A stretch of DNA of 64,000 bases. Source: Criibacterium bergeronii (lineage in GTDB: Bacteria; Bacillota; Clostridia; Peptostreptococcales; Filifactoraceae). The notes under the pieces were generated by a model. The model had not been told where the DNA came from, did no database searches, and saw nothing but the letters and a program-made list of their open reading frames with translations. Location of the stretch: positions 1 to 64,000 of the forward strand of contig NZ_MBEW02000004.1 in the NCBI RefSeq assembly GCF_001693775.2, in the 5' to 3' direction. The translations under genes were made by a program, and so were the position numbers. This document shows, in pieces, positions 26,754-34,837 of this stretch (position 1 is the stretch's first letter; each line of letters opens with the position of its first letter).

Positions 26754-28027
26754 TGCTAAAAGCACTTGCAAATGCTTTTAAGATACCGGACCTCAAAAAA
26801 AGACTAGTATATACCCTTTTAATGCTTGTAGTATTTAGAGTAGGGACAGCAATACCAGTACCGGGTATAAAAGTTGATGTAATAAAAAGTATGGTACAAC
26901 AACAAGCTGGGCTATTATCATTTTATGATATAGTTTCAGGGGGAGCACTTAGTAACTTTACAATATTTGCCCTATCAGTTGGACCATACATCACATCATC
27001 AATTATCATACAGCTACTAGCAGTAGCCATACCTGCACTAGAAGATATGCAAAAGAGTGGAGAAGAAGGCAGAAAAAAAATCATGCAAATCACAAGATGG
27101 ACAACAGTAGGTTTAGCACTACTTCAGTCGTCAGCACTTGCAGTTGGATTTTTTAGGTCTGCTCTAGTGTCTCAAGACCCATTAAACGTAATATCAGTGC
27201 TGTTAACACTAACAGCCGGCTCAGCATTTTTGATGTGGCTTGGTGAACAAATAACAGAATTTGGTATAGGTAATGGGATATCAATACTAATCTTTGCCGG
27301 AATAGTATCAAGAATACCAGGTGGAGCTATAAGAGCCTATGAAATGACTAGAACAGGTGAACTTAATCCAGCTGAAATGATAATATTTTTAGCGGTATCA
27401 ATAGCAATAATCGTAGGTGTAATAGAAGTATTAGAAGCCGTAAGGAAAGTACCAGTACAACACGCAAAAAGAGTTGTAGGAAGAAAAACTTATGGCGGAC
27501 AAAGCACACATATACCTATAAAGATAAATCAAGCGGGTGTTATACCAGTAATCTTCGCATCATCAATAATGATGCTACCACAGATGCTCACAATGTTTAT
27601 TAAAAATCCATCTTATGTGAGTTTCGTAAACAAGTACTTGTCAACTCAAAATCAAACAGGAGTGTATATATATATTCTGTTAGAATTTTTCTTAGTAATA
27701 GGATTTACTTACTTTTATGTTTCAATAATATTTAAGCCTGACGAAATAGCAGACAATCTAAAAAATTCAAATGGATTTATCCCAGGAGTTAGACCTGGTA
27801 GAAATACAGAAATTTATTTAGATACAGTATCAAATAGACTTACACTTGCAGGTGCAATCTTCCTAGCGATACTAAGTGCTATACCAAGACTTATATTAAG
27901 CTTAACACATGTACCATTTTATTTTGGTGGAACATCTCTAATAATCGTAGTTGGGGTTGCTCTAGAAACAATGAAAGCCATAGAAGCACAGATGGTAATG
28001 AGACATTATCAAGGATTTTTGAGATAA
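26753..28027 (+). CDS. secY: Protein translocase subunit SecY
   Basis: 424 residues with ten membrane helices, the usual SecY length. Motifs include PDLKKRLVYTLLMLVVFRVG at the N-terminus, the plug-region sequence GALSNFTIFALSVGPYI, and the cytoplasmic loop GFIPGVRPGRNTEIYL. With SecE and SecG it forms the channel through which SecA or ribosomes push proteins. Its start overlaps rplO by one base. Confidence 0.98.
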   Translation: MLKALANAFKIPDLKKRLVYTLLMLVVFRVGTAIPVPGIKVDVIKSMVQQQAGLLSFYDIVSGGALSNFTIFALSVGPYITSSIIIQLLAVAIPALEDMQKSGEEGRKKIMQITRWTTVGLALLQSSALAVGFFRSALVSQDPLNVISVLLTLTAGSAFLMWLGEQITEFGIGNGISILIFAGIVSRIPGGAIRAYEMTRTGELNPAEMIIFLAVSIAIIVGVIEVLEAVRKVPVQHAKRVVGRKTYGGQSTHIPIKINQAGVIPVIFASSIMMLPQMLTMFIKNPSYVSFVNKYLSTQNQTGVYIYILLEFFLVIGFTYFYVSIIFKPDEIADNLKNSNGFIPGVRPGRNTEIYLDTVSNRLTLAGAIFLAILSAIPRLILSLTHVPFYFGGTSLIIVVGVALETMKAIEAQMVMRHYQGFLR

Positions 28028-28045
28028 AAAGCAAGGGTATTTAAA

Positions 28046-28068
28046 AAAACTACAAAATATGATATAAT
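28046..28068 (+). promoter_or_regulatory. Possible internal promoter before adk
   Basis: An extended -10 element TGATATAAT (28060-28068) lies in the 97-base gap between secY and adk, the largest gap in this part of the operon. No good -35 is present. It could boost adk, map, infA and the alpha part of the operon. Confidence 0.5.
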
Positions 28069-28124
28069 CTTTGATTGCCAATATTAATTAAAACTTATGT
28101 CATATTAGAAGGGTATGGTGAAAA

Positions 28125-28775
28125 ATGAGACTTATAATACTAGGAGCACCAGGAGCTGGTAAGGGTACTCAGGCATCATCAATTTCTGCAAAATACAATG
28201 TACCACATATATCCACAGGTGATATATTCAGACAAAACATAAAAGACGGTACAGAGCTTGGAAAAAAAGCAAAGGCTTGTATGGATAAAGGCGAATTAGT
28301 ACCTGATGACCTAACCTGCGATTTGCTTTTTGACAGAATAGCTAAAGAAGATGCAAAAAATGGATTTTTACTTGATGGATTTCCAAGAAATCTTTATCAA
28401 GCAGAAAAACTTAGCGAAAATCTAAAAGCTACGGGTAAAAAACTTGATTTAGCGATAAACGTAGCAGTAGATGAAGATATATTAGTAGATAGAACTACTG
28501 GAAGACGTGTATGCAAAAACTGCGGGGCAACATACCATATAAGATATAACAAGCCAAAGCAAGACAGCATATGTGATGTTTGTGTACACGAATTAGTCCA
28601 AAGAGACGATGATAAAGAAGAAACAGTTGTAAACAGAATAAAAGTGTACAATGACAGCACAAAACCACTTTTAGACTATTACAAAAAAGAAAATATACTA
28701 GTTGACATTGACGGTCAGCAGGATATAGACAAAGTTTTTTCAGATATATCAAAAGCAATTGAAAGCGTAGAATAA
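28125..28775 (+). CDS. adk: Adenylate kinase (long form with zinc LID)
   Basis: 216 residues. P-loop GAPGAGKGT (7-15), STGDIFRQN, LLDGFPRN, and a long LID domain whose two pairs of cysteines (CKNCGATYH and CDVCVHE) form a structural zinc site as in Gram-positive enzymes. It converts AMP and ATP to two ADP. Placement between secY and map is standard. Its stop overlaps the map start. Confidence 0.98.
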   Translation: MRLIILGAPGAGKGTQASSISAKYNVPHISTGDIFRQNIKDGTELGKKAKACMDKGELVPDDLTCDLLFDRIAKEDAKNGFLLDGFPRNLYQAEKLSENLKATGKKLDLAINVAVDEDILVDRTTGRRVCKNCGATYHIRYNKPKQDSICDVCVHELVQRDDDKEETVVNRIKVYNDSTKPLLDYYKKENILVDIDGQQDIDKVFSDISKAIESVE

Positions 28776-29524
28776 TGATTACAATAAAATCTGATTCAGA
28801 AATACAAAAATTGAGAGATGCCGGCAAAATAGTAGCTGAGACACACGAACTACTAAAAGAACACATAAGAGAAGGCATCTCAACTCATGAGCTTGACAGC
28901 ATAGCTGAAAAGTTTATAAGAAAAAGTGGAGCAACTCCATCATTTTTGGGTTATGGAGGATTCAAAGGCTCTATATGTGCTTCTATAAATTCAGTAGTAG
29001 TACATGGAATACCATCTAAGAATACCATATTAAAAAATGGAGATATAATAAGCTTAGATGTAGGTGCATTTTTCAATGGTTATCATGGTGACGCTGCAAG
29101 AACTCATGCGGTAGGGGAAGTTGCTGAAATAGATAAAAAACTAATTGAAGTGACTCAAACCAGCTTTTATAAGGGCATAGAACAAGCGGTTATTGGAAAT
29201 AGACTTTCTGATATAGGGCACGCAGTGCAAGTATATGTAGAAGAAAATGGATTTTCAGTAATAAGAGATTATGTGGGACACGGAGTAGGTACAAAATTGC
29301 ACGAGGACCCACAGGTGCCTAATTATGGAGAACCTCATAAAGGACCAAGACTACAAAAAGGTATGGTACTAGCTGTAGAACCTATGGTTGCTCAGGGAAC
29401 ATACAAGATAAAAGTTTTAAAAGATGGCTGGACAGCCGTTATGATAGATAATAAAAACGCCGCTCACTACGAAAACACTTTTGCTATAACTGAAAACGGA
29501 CCTCAGATATTGACTATTTTGTAA
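28775..29524 (+). CDS. map: Type I methionine aminopeptidase
   Basis: 249 residues of the pita-bread fold. All metal ligands are visible: Asp in SLDVGAF and in HGDAARTHAVG, His in VGHGVGTKLHEDP, Glu in AVEPM and Glu in YENTFAIT; the substrate-contact His is in VVHGIPS. It removes the initiator methionine from new proteins. Its ATG overlaps the adk stop by one base. Confidence 0.98.
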   Translation: MITIKSDSEIQKLRDAGKIVAETHELLKEHIREGISTHELDSIAEKFIRKSGATPSFLGYGGFKGSICASINSVVVHGIPSKNTILKNGDIISLDVGAFFNGYHGDAARTHAVGEVAEIDKKLIEVTQTSFYKGIEQAVIGNRLSDIGHAVQVYVEENGFSVIRDYVGHGVGTKLHEDPQVPNYGEPHKGPRLQKGMVLAVEPMVAQGTYKIKVLKDGWTAVMIDNKNAAHYENTFAITENGPQILTIL

Positions 29525-29555
29525 TAAATATTTTAGTTTCTTGTAAGGATAGTAT

Positions 29556-29822
29556 ATGGATTTTGAAAAAGGACAATTGGTAAAAAGCAAGGCCGGAAGA
29601 GATAAAGGGGAGTACTTCCTTATATATGATATAGTAGACGACAAAAATGTGCTTATTGTGGACGGAAAAATAAGAAGACTTGAAAAACCCAAGCTTAAAA
29701 AAAAGATTCATTTATCAAAAGTAAACAAAAAATCCAACATTTTAGATACAATAGATAAAAATGATATGCAATCACAAAACAAGAAAATAAAAAGAGAAAT
29801 AGATTCACTAATACAAGAGTAA
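29556..29822 (+). CDS. KOW domain RNA-binding protein
   Basis: 88 residues. The N-terminal half is a KOW-type domain ([18 protein letters not shown], then [20 protein letters not shown]) related to the L14e/L27e class; the C-terminal half is charged and probably helical. Genes of this kind lie between map and infA in many Clostridia, where a role in ribosome function is presumed but not proven. No strong ribosome-binding site is visible (AAGGA, 10 bases upstream). Confidence 0.85.
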   Translation: MDFEKGQLVKSKAGRDKGEYFLIYDIVDDKNVLIVDGKIRRLEKPKLKKKIHLSKVNKKSNILDTIDKNDMQSQNKKIKREIDSLIQE

Positions 29823-29833
29823 TAGGAGGTTAT

Positions 29834-30052
29834 ATGGCAAAAAGCGACGTCATTGAAATGGAAGGAACTATAGTAGACGCACTTCCTAATGCACGTTTCA
29901 AAGTGACTTTAGAAAACGGATTTGAAATTATAGCCCACATATCCGGAAAGCTAAGAATGAACTTTATAAGGATTTTACCTGGAGATAAGGTGACAGTTGA
30001 GCTTTCACCGTACGATTTGACCAAGGGAAGAATAACTTGGAGAAAAAAATAG
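29834..30052 (+). CDS. infA: Translation initiation factor IF-1
   Basis: 72 residues, exact family length, one S1/OB-fold domain. [38 protein letters not shown] and [11 protein letters not shown] are the conserved segments. IF-1 occupies the A site of the small subunit during initiation. AGGAGG precedes the ATG. Confidence 0.98.
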   Translation: MAKSDVIEMEGTIVDALPNARFKVTLENGFEIIAHISGKLRMNFIRILPGDKVTVELSPYDLTKGRITWRKK

Positions 30053-30081
30053 TCTCCATTTTCAGTTAGGAGGTAATATAG

Positions 30082-30195
30082 ATGAAGGTAAGACCATCGG
30101 TAAAACCAATGTGTGAAAAATGCAAGGTAATAAAAAGAAAAGGCAGAGTTATGGTCATTTGCGAAAACCCTAAACATAAGCAAAGACAAGGCTAA
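30082..30195 (+). CDS. rpmJ: 50S ribosomal protein L36, zinc-binding
   Basis: 37 residues from ATG 30082 to TAA 30193-30195. [17 protein letters not shown] opens the protein, and the metal site Cys-X2-Cys...Cys...His is complete ([12 protein letters not shown]), so this is the zinc (C+) form. It lies in its usual place between infA and rpsM, behind AGGAGG. Confidence 0.97.
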   Translation: MKVRPSVKPMCEKCKVIKRKGRVMVICENPKHKQRQG

Positions 30196-30219
30196 GCTAA
30201 GCATAATTAGGAGGAAAAT

Positions 30220-30582
30220 ATGGCACGTATTGCTGGTATAGATTTACCAAGAGACAAAAGAATAGTTATAGGACTAACTTATATCTACGGCATTGGCTCA
30301 AAGACTGCAGAAAATATCATTGCAGCCACTGGAATTGATGAAAATACAAGAGTCAAAGATTTGACACCAGAAGAAGAAAACTTACTTAGAAAAGAAATCG
30401 AAAACTACACAGTAGAAGGAGACCTTAGAAGAGAAGTTACTTTAAACATTAAAAGACTAAGAGACATCAGATGCTATAGAGGACTTAGACACATGAAAGG
30501 ACTTCCAGTTAGAGGTCAAAAAACTAAAACAAATGCGAGAACAAGAAAAGGTCCAAAGAGATTAGTTGGTAGAAAGAAATAA
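30220..30582 (+). CDS. rpsM: 30S ribosomal protein S13
   Basis: 120 residues. [18 protein letters not shown], a helix-two-turn-helix with [11 protein letters not shown], and the signature [19 protein letters not shown] identify S13, which forms bridges to the large subunit and touches P-site tRNA. Confidence 0.98.
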   Translation: MARIAGIDLPRDKRIVIGLTYIYGIGSKTAENIIAATGIDENTRVKDLTPEEENLLRKEIENYTVEGDLRREVTLNIKRLRDIRCYRGLRHMKGLPVRGQKTKTNARTRKGPKRLVGRKK

Positions 30583-30606
30583 AACGAAGGAGGGGAGTAA
30601 AAAAAT

Positions 30607-31008
30607 ATGGCAAAAGCAGGAGCTAAAAAAGTAGCAAGAGTCAGAAGAAAAGAACGTAAAAATATCGAAAAAGGACAGGCACATATCCAGTCTTCATTTA
30701 ACAATACAATAGTAACATTATCTGACGTACAAGGTAACGCAATATCTTGGGCTAGTTCAGGACAATTAGGTTTCAAAGGTTCAAGAAAATCTACACCGTT
30801 TGCAGCACAACTAGCAGCAGAAACTGCTACAAAAGCAGCAATGGAACATGGATTAAAATCTGTAGATGTTTATGTAAAAGGACCAGGTTCAGGTAGAGAA
30901 GCAGCAATAAGAGCTCTTCAAGCAACAGGACTTGAAATAACTATGATAAAGGACGTAACACCAATACCTCATAACGGTTGCAGACCACCTAAGAGAAGAA
31001 GAGTCTAA
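30607..31008 (+). CDS. rpsK: 30S ribosomal protein S11
   Basis: 133 residues. [32 protein letters not shown] and the C-terminal [18 protein letters not shown] identify S11, which lies on the platform near the E site. The next gene is rpoA; the rpsD gene that usually sits between them in Clostridia is absent. Confidence 0.98.
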   Translation: MAKAGAKKVARVRRKERKNIEKGQAHIQSSFNNTIVTLSDVQGNAISWASSGQLGFKGSRKSTPFAAQLAAETATKAAMEHGLKSVDVYVKGPGSGREAAIRALQATGLEITMIKDVTPIPHNGCRPPKRRRV

Positions 31009-31049
31009 GATAACCCCAAAAATTATTTAACCGCAAGGAGGGTTGTTAC

Positions 31050-31991
31050 TTGTTAGAAATCGAAAAACCAAATGTCGAAGTCTTAACCTTAGAAGAAGAT
31101 TACGGTAAATTTGTTTTAGCACCTCTAGAAAGAGGCTTTGCTATGACAATAGGTAACTCATTAAGAAGAACACTACTATCCTCATTACCAGGCTGTGCAG
31201 TAACAGCAATAAAAATTGATGGAGTAATGCATGAATTTTCAGCTATCAAAGGAGTAAAAGAGGACGTAGTAGAGCTGATATTGACATTTAAAGAATTAGC
31301 AATGAAGATGATAAGTGGCACAGAGGCAGTGCTAAAAATAGAAGCCAAAGGTGCTGGAGAAATCACAGCAGGAGACATAATATGTCCGGCTGAAGTTGAA
31401 ATAGTAAATAAAGACCTTCACATAGCTACTTTAGATGAAGATGCAGACCTAAATATAGAAATATATGTAAATAAAGGCAGAGGCTATATTTCAGCAGACA
31501 CAAACAAACAAAAAGGTCTGCCGCTAGGAGTATTACCTGTAGACTCAATCTATACACCAATCAAAAAAGTAAACTATACAACAGAAAAAATTGGTGTGAT
31601 GGAAGACTCAGAAATTGAAAAACTAGAAATAGAAATATGGACTAACAAAGCAATAAACGTAAAAGATGCCTTGTCATTGTCGTCAAAGATTTTAGTAGAA
31701 CACTTAAATCTGTTCATAGACATGACACAAAGCATAAACTCCATGGAAATCATGGTAGAAAAAGAAGAAGATGTAAAGGGCAAAGCCCTAGAGATGACAA
31801 TAGAAGAACTCGATTTATCAGTAAGGTCATATAACTGTTTGAAACGTGCAGGAATAAACACACTAGAACAACTTACTGAAAAGACAGAAGATGAAATGAT
31901 GAAAGTGAGAAACTTGGGAAAAAAATCTCTAGAAGAAGTCACCCAAAAACTCCACGAACTTGGATTTAATCTAAAATCGAGCTACGAATAA
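31050..31991 (+). CDS. rpoA: DNA-directed RNA polymerase subunit alpha
   Basis: 313 residues. The N-terminal domain (about 1-230) has [23 protein letters not shown] for dimer and core assembly; after a linker, the C-terminal domain (about 255-310) has [22 protein letters not shown] and [11 protein letters not shown], which bind UP elements and activators. It starts at TTG 31050 with AAGGAGGG upstream. It follows rpsK directly and is followed by rplQ, the usual end of the alpha operon. Confidence 0.98.
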   Translation: MLEIEKPNVEVLTLEEDYGKFVLAPLERGFAMTIGNSLRRTLLSSLPGCAVTAIKIDGVMHEFSAIKGVKEDVVELILTFKELAMKMISGTEAVLKIEAKGAGEITAGDIICPAEVEIVNKDLHIATLDEDADLNIEIYVNKGRGYISADTNKQKGLPLGVLPVDSIYTPIKKVNYTTEKIGVMEDSEIEKLEIEIWTNKAINVKDALSLSSKILVEHLNLFIDMTQSINSMEIMVEKEEDVKGKALEMTIEELDLSVRSYNCLKRAGINTLEQLTEKTEDEMMKVRNLGKKSLEEVTQKLHELGFNLKSSYE

Positions 31992-32008
31992 AATAATTAG
32001 GAGGAAAT

Positions 32009-32350
32009 ATGGCAACCTACAGAAAATTAGGCAGAGTGACATCTCATAGAAACCTTATGCTCAGAAACCTCACTACAGAAGTATTGAGACACGGCAAAAT
32101 AACTACAACAGTTACAAGAGCAAAAGAAACTAGAAGAATGGTAGAAAAGATGATTACTCTTGGTAAAAAGGGTGATTTAGCAGCAAGAAGAAAGGCACTA
32201 GCGTATATCATGGATGAGGCAATAGTTTCAAAAGTATTTAACGAAACTGCTACTGAATACAAAGATAGAAACGGTGGCTACACTAGAATAACCAAGCTAG
32301 GAAATAGAAGAGGCGATGCAGCTCCAATGGCTATATTAGAATTAGTATAA
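32009..32350 (+). CDS. rplQ: 50S ribosomal protein L17
   Basis: 113 residues. [21 protein letters not shown] and [18 protein letters not shown] at the start and [14 protein letters not shown] at the end identify L17, located near the tunnel exit. It is the last gene of the superoperon, with a strong terminator about 100 bases downstream. Confidence 0.98.
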   Translation: MATYRKLGRVTSHRNLMLRNLTTEVLRHGKITTTVTRAKETRRMVEKMITLGKKGDLAARRKALAYIMDEAIVSKVFNETATEYKDRNGGYTRITKLGNRRGDAAPMAILELV

Positions 32351-32450
32351 TTCTGATATAGTCCATAGATGCCAAATGGAGTTAAAATCTCATAAAAATT
32401 AATTATAACCGGTTAATGAGATTGGGCGTTGATTTTAAATATTTAAAAGC

Positions 32451-32483
32451 AAAAAAACCGCGAGGGCAACCTGCGGTTTTTTT
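32451..32483 (+). terminator. Terminator of the S10-spc-alpha superoperon
   Basis: AAAAAAACCGC pairs with GCGGTTTTTTT (32451-32461 with 32473-32483) around GAGGGCAACCT. A weaker AATCTCAT/ATGAGATT stem lies in the 100 bases before it. Confidence 0.9.
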
Positions 32484-32525
32484 GTGTATAGTGTAAATGA
32501 ATAAACTTTTCGTTATTTGTATACA

Positions 32526-32570
32526 AAAATGGTTCTATAATATTTGTAACAGATATTATAGAACCATTTT
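32526..32570. repeat. Perfect 18-bp inverted repeat hairpin
   Basis: AAAATGGTTCTATAATAT (32526-32543) and its exact complement (32553-32570) surround a nine-base loop. It may be a bidirectional terminator or a remnant mobile-element end at the edge of the degraded region. Confidence 0.7.
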
Positions 32571-32671
32571 AAATTATACCAATTATTTACCATCTTTTTT
32601 AGGTTCTTTGTCAATAGCAGGGTGAAAAATAATTAATACTAATATACCTTTAAAATCGTAGTATAATAAAT

Positions 32672-33281
32672 TTATATCTCACTTATCCATTTTCTTAATG
32701 TTATACTTTTTACCATTTCATTCGTTAGCTTATTTATTGTTTTACATAATCTGTTAATTACATCTTTTAATGTTTTAAATACTTCATTCTTGAACCCCAT
32801 AGAACAGATTTATTTCAATATCTGTTCTATGGGGCTCATTTCCGGTGTATATGGTGGTATATGTAGTATACATTATCAGGTATATCTAATCCTTTTGATT
32901 TATGCCACAGTGCTTTGTCACAAACCAATATAATCATATCTTCTTCATATTCTGATGATAACCGGTTTATAAATACATTCATACAATCTGTGTTGCAATT
33001 TGGCATTACTAAAAAGAAAATTTCTCCTGTCTTTGGTTCTACTGCTGCGTACACATATCTGCAATCTCTTATGTGATGGCATGGCACTGTTGGTCGGATT
33101 TACTCGTTACACCAACAATACCTTGGTTTGTTTATTCGTCCAAATCCTGCTTTGTCTTGAAACATTAGCCTTACTCTTTTATTAGGGTAATAGTTTTCTA
33201 AATTCTTTACTGTTTTTTTAATTTTTTTGAGGTTTCTATTGCCTCTTCACTTGCTTTGTTTGGATGCTTACTCCTTGGCAT
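32672..33281 (-). pseudogene. IS630 family transposase, decayed
   Basis: Joining three reading frames on the minus strand gives a recognisable IS630 transposase C-terminal two-thirds. It starts MPRSKHPNKASEEA, then LMFQDKAGFGRINKP (first catalytic Asp), VPCHHIRDCRYVYAAVEPKTG, ILVCDKALWHKSKG (second Asp), IPPYTPEMSPIEQI (last catalytic Glu region) and ends LRKWISEI at 32672. It is broken by a frameshift in an A-run near 33220, a TAA after WCNE near 33103, a frameshift near 32855 and a TAA after EQILK. The N-terminal helix-turn-helix is missing. It cannot make transposase. Confidence 0.85.
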
Positions 33282-33313
33282 TATTTGACTATAAATTTAA
33301 AGGTATGTCAGTA

Positions 33314-34440
33314 TTAGTTTCTATCTGCAACCTGTTTCGTTGTTTCTATTTTTTTATCTACCCATATAACAACATCTTTTATTACAAGTTTCTCCACAAC
33401 CTTTATGAAATCTTCCATAAATCGAAAATCAATCTCACTATCAGCCATAGGCACCTTTATAATAGTATTTTTTAGTCCTATTTTTGTTGCTTTGGCATTA
33501 TAGTTAAATCTTTCTTTAATTACTTTTTGTATTGCTCCCATAAGGTACAGTGCACTATGTTTATTCATCTTCTTATTTTGCAATACACTCGTTGCACCAT
33601 GCCCATCTTTCAAGTAAAACAGTGTTTCTAAATAAACGATATTTTGATTATTAGAATGGATAAGAATGGTCGGCAAAGCATTTTGATTATTTAAAACGCT
33701 GTCTACTAAAGATATATGGCTAATAATTCCATTGTTTTCAATAGCCATAAAAAGGATACTTAGCACCATTGCAAGAAAGTTTATCTAAATGTAATGGATT
33801 AAGTTCTTTAATAGAAGTTTGCCAATCTAAAATATCCTCTAATCTAATCTTGTCTGTCTAAAGAAGCTTCGGACAATCCGTTAAACTTGTCAAGTATATT
33901 CTCATCATATTTAGTTAAATGATAATCTTTAAGTCCAGTTGCCACAAGATACGCTTCGAGTTCCCGATAAATTTTTCCATATAGGAAAAATTTATCTTAC
34001 CCTTTAACAATGGTACTGATATTCTGAAATCCCATTCTTTTAGTTTAGAACTCGATAGTTGATTGCCATATCCAAATTTGTTTGCCAAACTTTTTTTGAT
34101 AACCGATGCGAAATAAACACCCGTTTTATTATTAAAATCCATATCTTTTAGCTTTAATGTATGAATTTTCATCTCTACACTTGCACAATATGGGTGATAA
34201 AATACATCTCCAAAAAAATTAACAGATATAAAATTCTCAAAGTGCCTTGCCCTATCATTTGATTCAGTATCATATTCTCCAATAATACCATTATCAAATG
34301 ATTTAGCTGAAACTCTTTTTATTTTTCCTGTCTTTAATTCTTCAGAAGATAATAAAGAACCTGTGCCTATTTTAAAAAGTTCTCCAATCCTAAATTCTTT
34401 CCATAAAATGGACCCAATGTCAAGGACAAAATAAAAAAAC
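33314..34440 (-). pseudogene. Type I restriction-modification specificity subunit (HsdS-like), decayed
   Basis: Two target-recognition domains can be read on the minus strand. The first (34440 to about 33960) has FRIGELFKIGTGS and KEWDFRISVPLLKGKI; a frame change leads into ELEAYLVATGLKDYHLTKYD, the repeat spacer of this family. After stops near 33850 and 33755 the second (about 33745-33314) reads NNGIISHISLVDSVLNNQNA, NNQNIVYLETLFYLKDGHGA and LKNTIIKVPM and ends in a coiled coil (KKIETTKQ). The N-terminal part before the first domain is missing, cut at the IS3 remnant. No modification or restriction subunit gene is nearby, so this is an orphan fragment. Confidence 0.8.
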
Positions 34441-34633
34441 CTATGCACTTAAAAGCTGATTTGTGTATTGAGTAGGAGTCAGCTTTTTCATATTCCACTG
34501 ACTTCTATGATTTATGTATTCTTTCTTTACCAAGTATTTGGGGATCTAGTCCAGCTTCACTAAATATCTGTGTTGCAGTTTTTCTTATATTTGTATGTTG
34601 ATTTGCAATAATTATTGCAAATCAACATACAAA
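34441..34633 (-). pseudogene. IS3-like transposase remnant (OrfA piece fused to the OrfB C-terminus)
   Basis: On the minus strand, a helix-turn-helix-like stretch ATQIFSEAGLDPQILGKERI (OrfA-like) runs, with a frame change, into NHRSQWNMKKLTPTQYTNQL, the C-terminal pattern of IS3-family OrfB, which ends at 34441. The catalytic DDE core between them is deleted. Its upstream end lies in the 44-bp palindrome at 34590-34633. Confidence 0.6.
34590..34633. repeat. Perfect 44-bp palindrome
   Basis: Bases 34590-34611 are the exact reverse complement of 34612-34633, with no loop. The half-site is TTTGTATGTTGATTTGCAAT followed by AA. Such a long uninterrupted palindrome is rare outside mobile-element ends or cruciform-forming sites. 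Confidence 0.9.
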
Positions 34634-34837
34634 AAATGGACACAATTACTGCATCCATTTCCTGTAAAGTTTTAACTTTTTACTCTTTTTTCTTCTTTAA
34701 AGGGCTTTCATTTCCATAAAATTATTTGCCGCCAAGAGGGCAATCATGGAGATCGGTTCAACTCTGATAATACTTCCTTCTGGGCTAGAGTCCTTGTCCC
34801 CATGTGCCTAAATATTTTTCCTGCCTTTCTTCCAGGA
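34634..34837. other. Non-coding remnant stretch
   Basis: No intact gene. On the minus strand an open stretch reads GDKDSSPEGSIIRVEPISMI and then ALLAANNFMEMKAL before a stop; it looks coding in origin but I do not recognise it. It separates the IS3 remnant from the end of the surface-protein gene; no clear terminator for that gene is visible. Confidence 0.4.

Noticed and set aside
32836-33087. 83-codon ORF as a functional transposase
   Set aside because: Only the middle of an IS630 transposase; stops and frameshifts on both sides remove the N-terminus and the last catalytic residue.
33314-33769. 151-codon minus-strand ORF as an independent gene
   Set aside because: It is the second recognition domain of a decayed specificity subunit; homologous sequence continues upstream in other frames.
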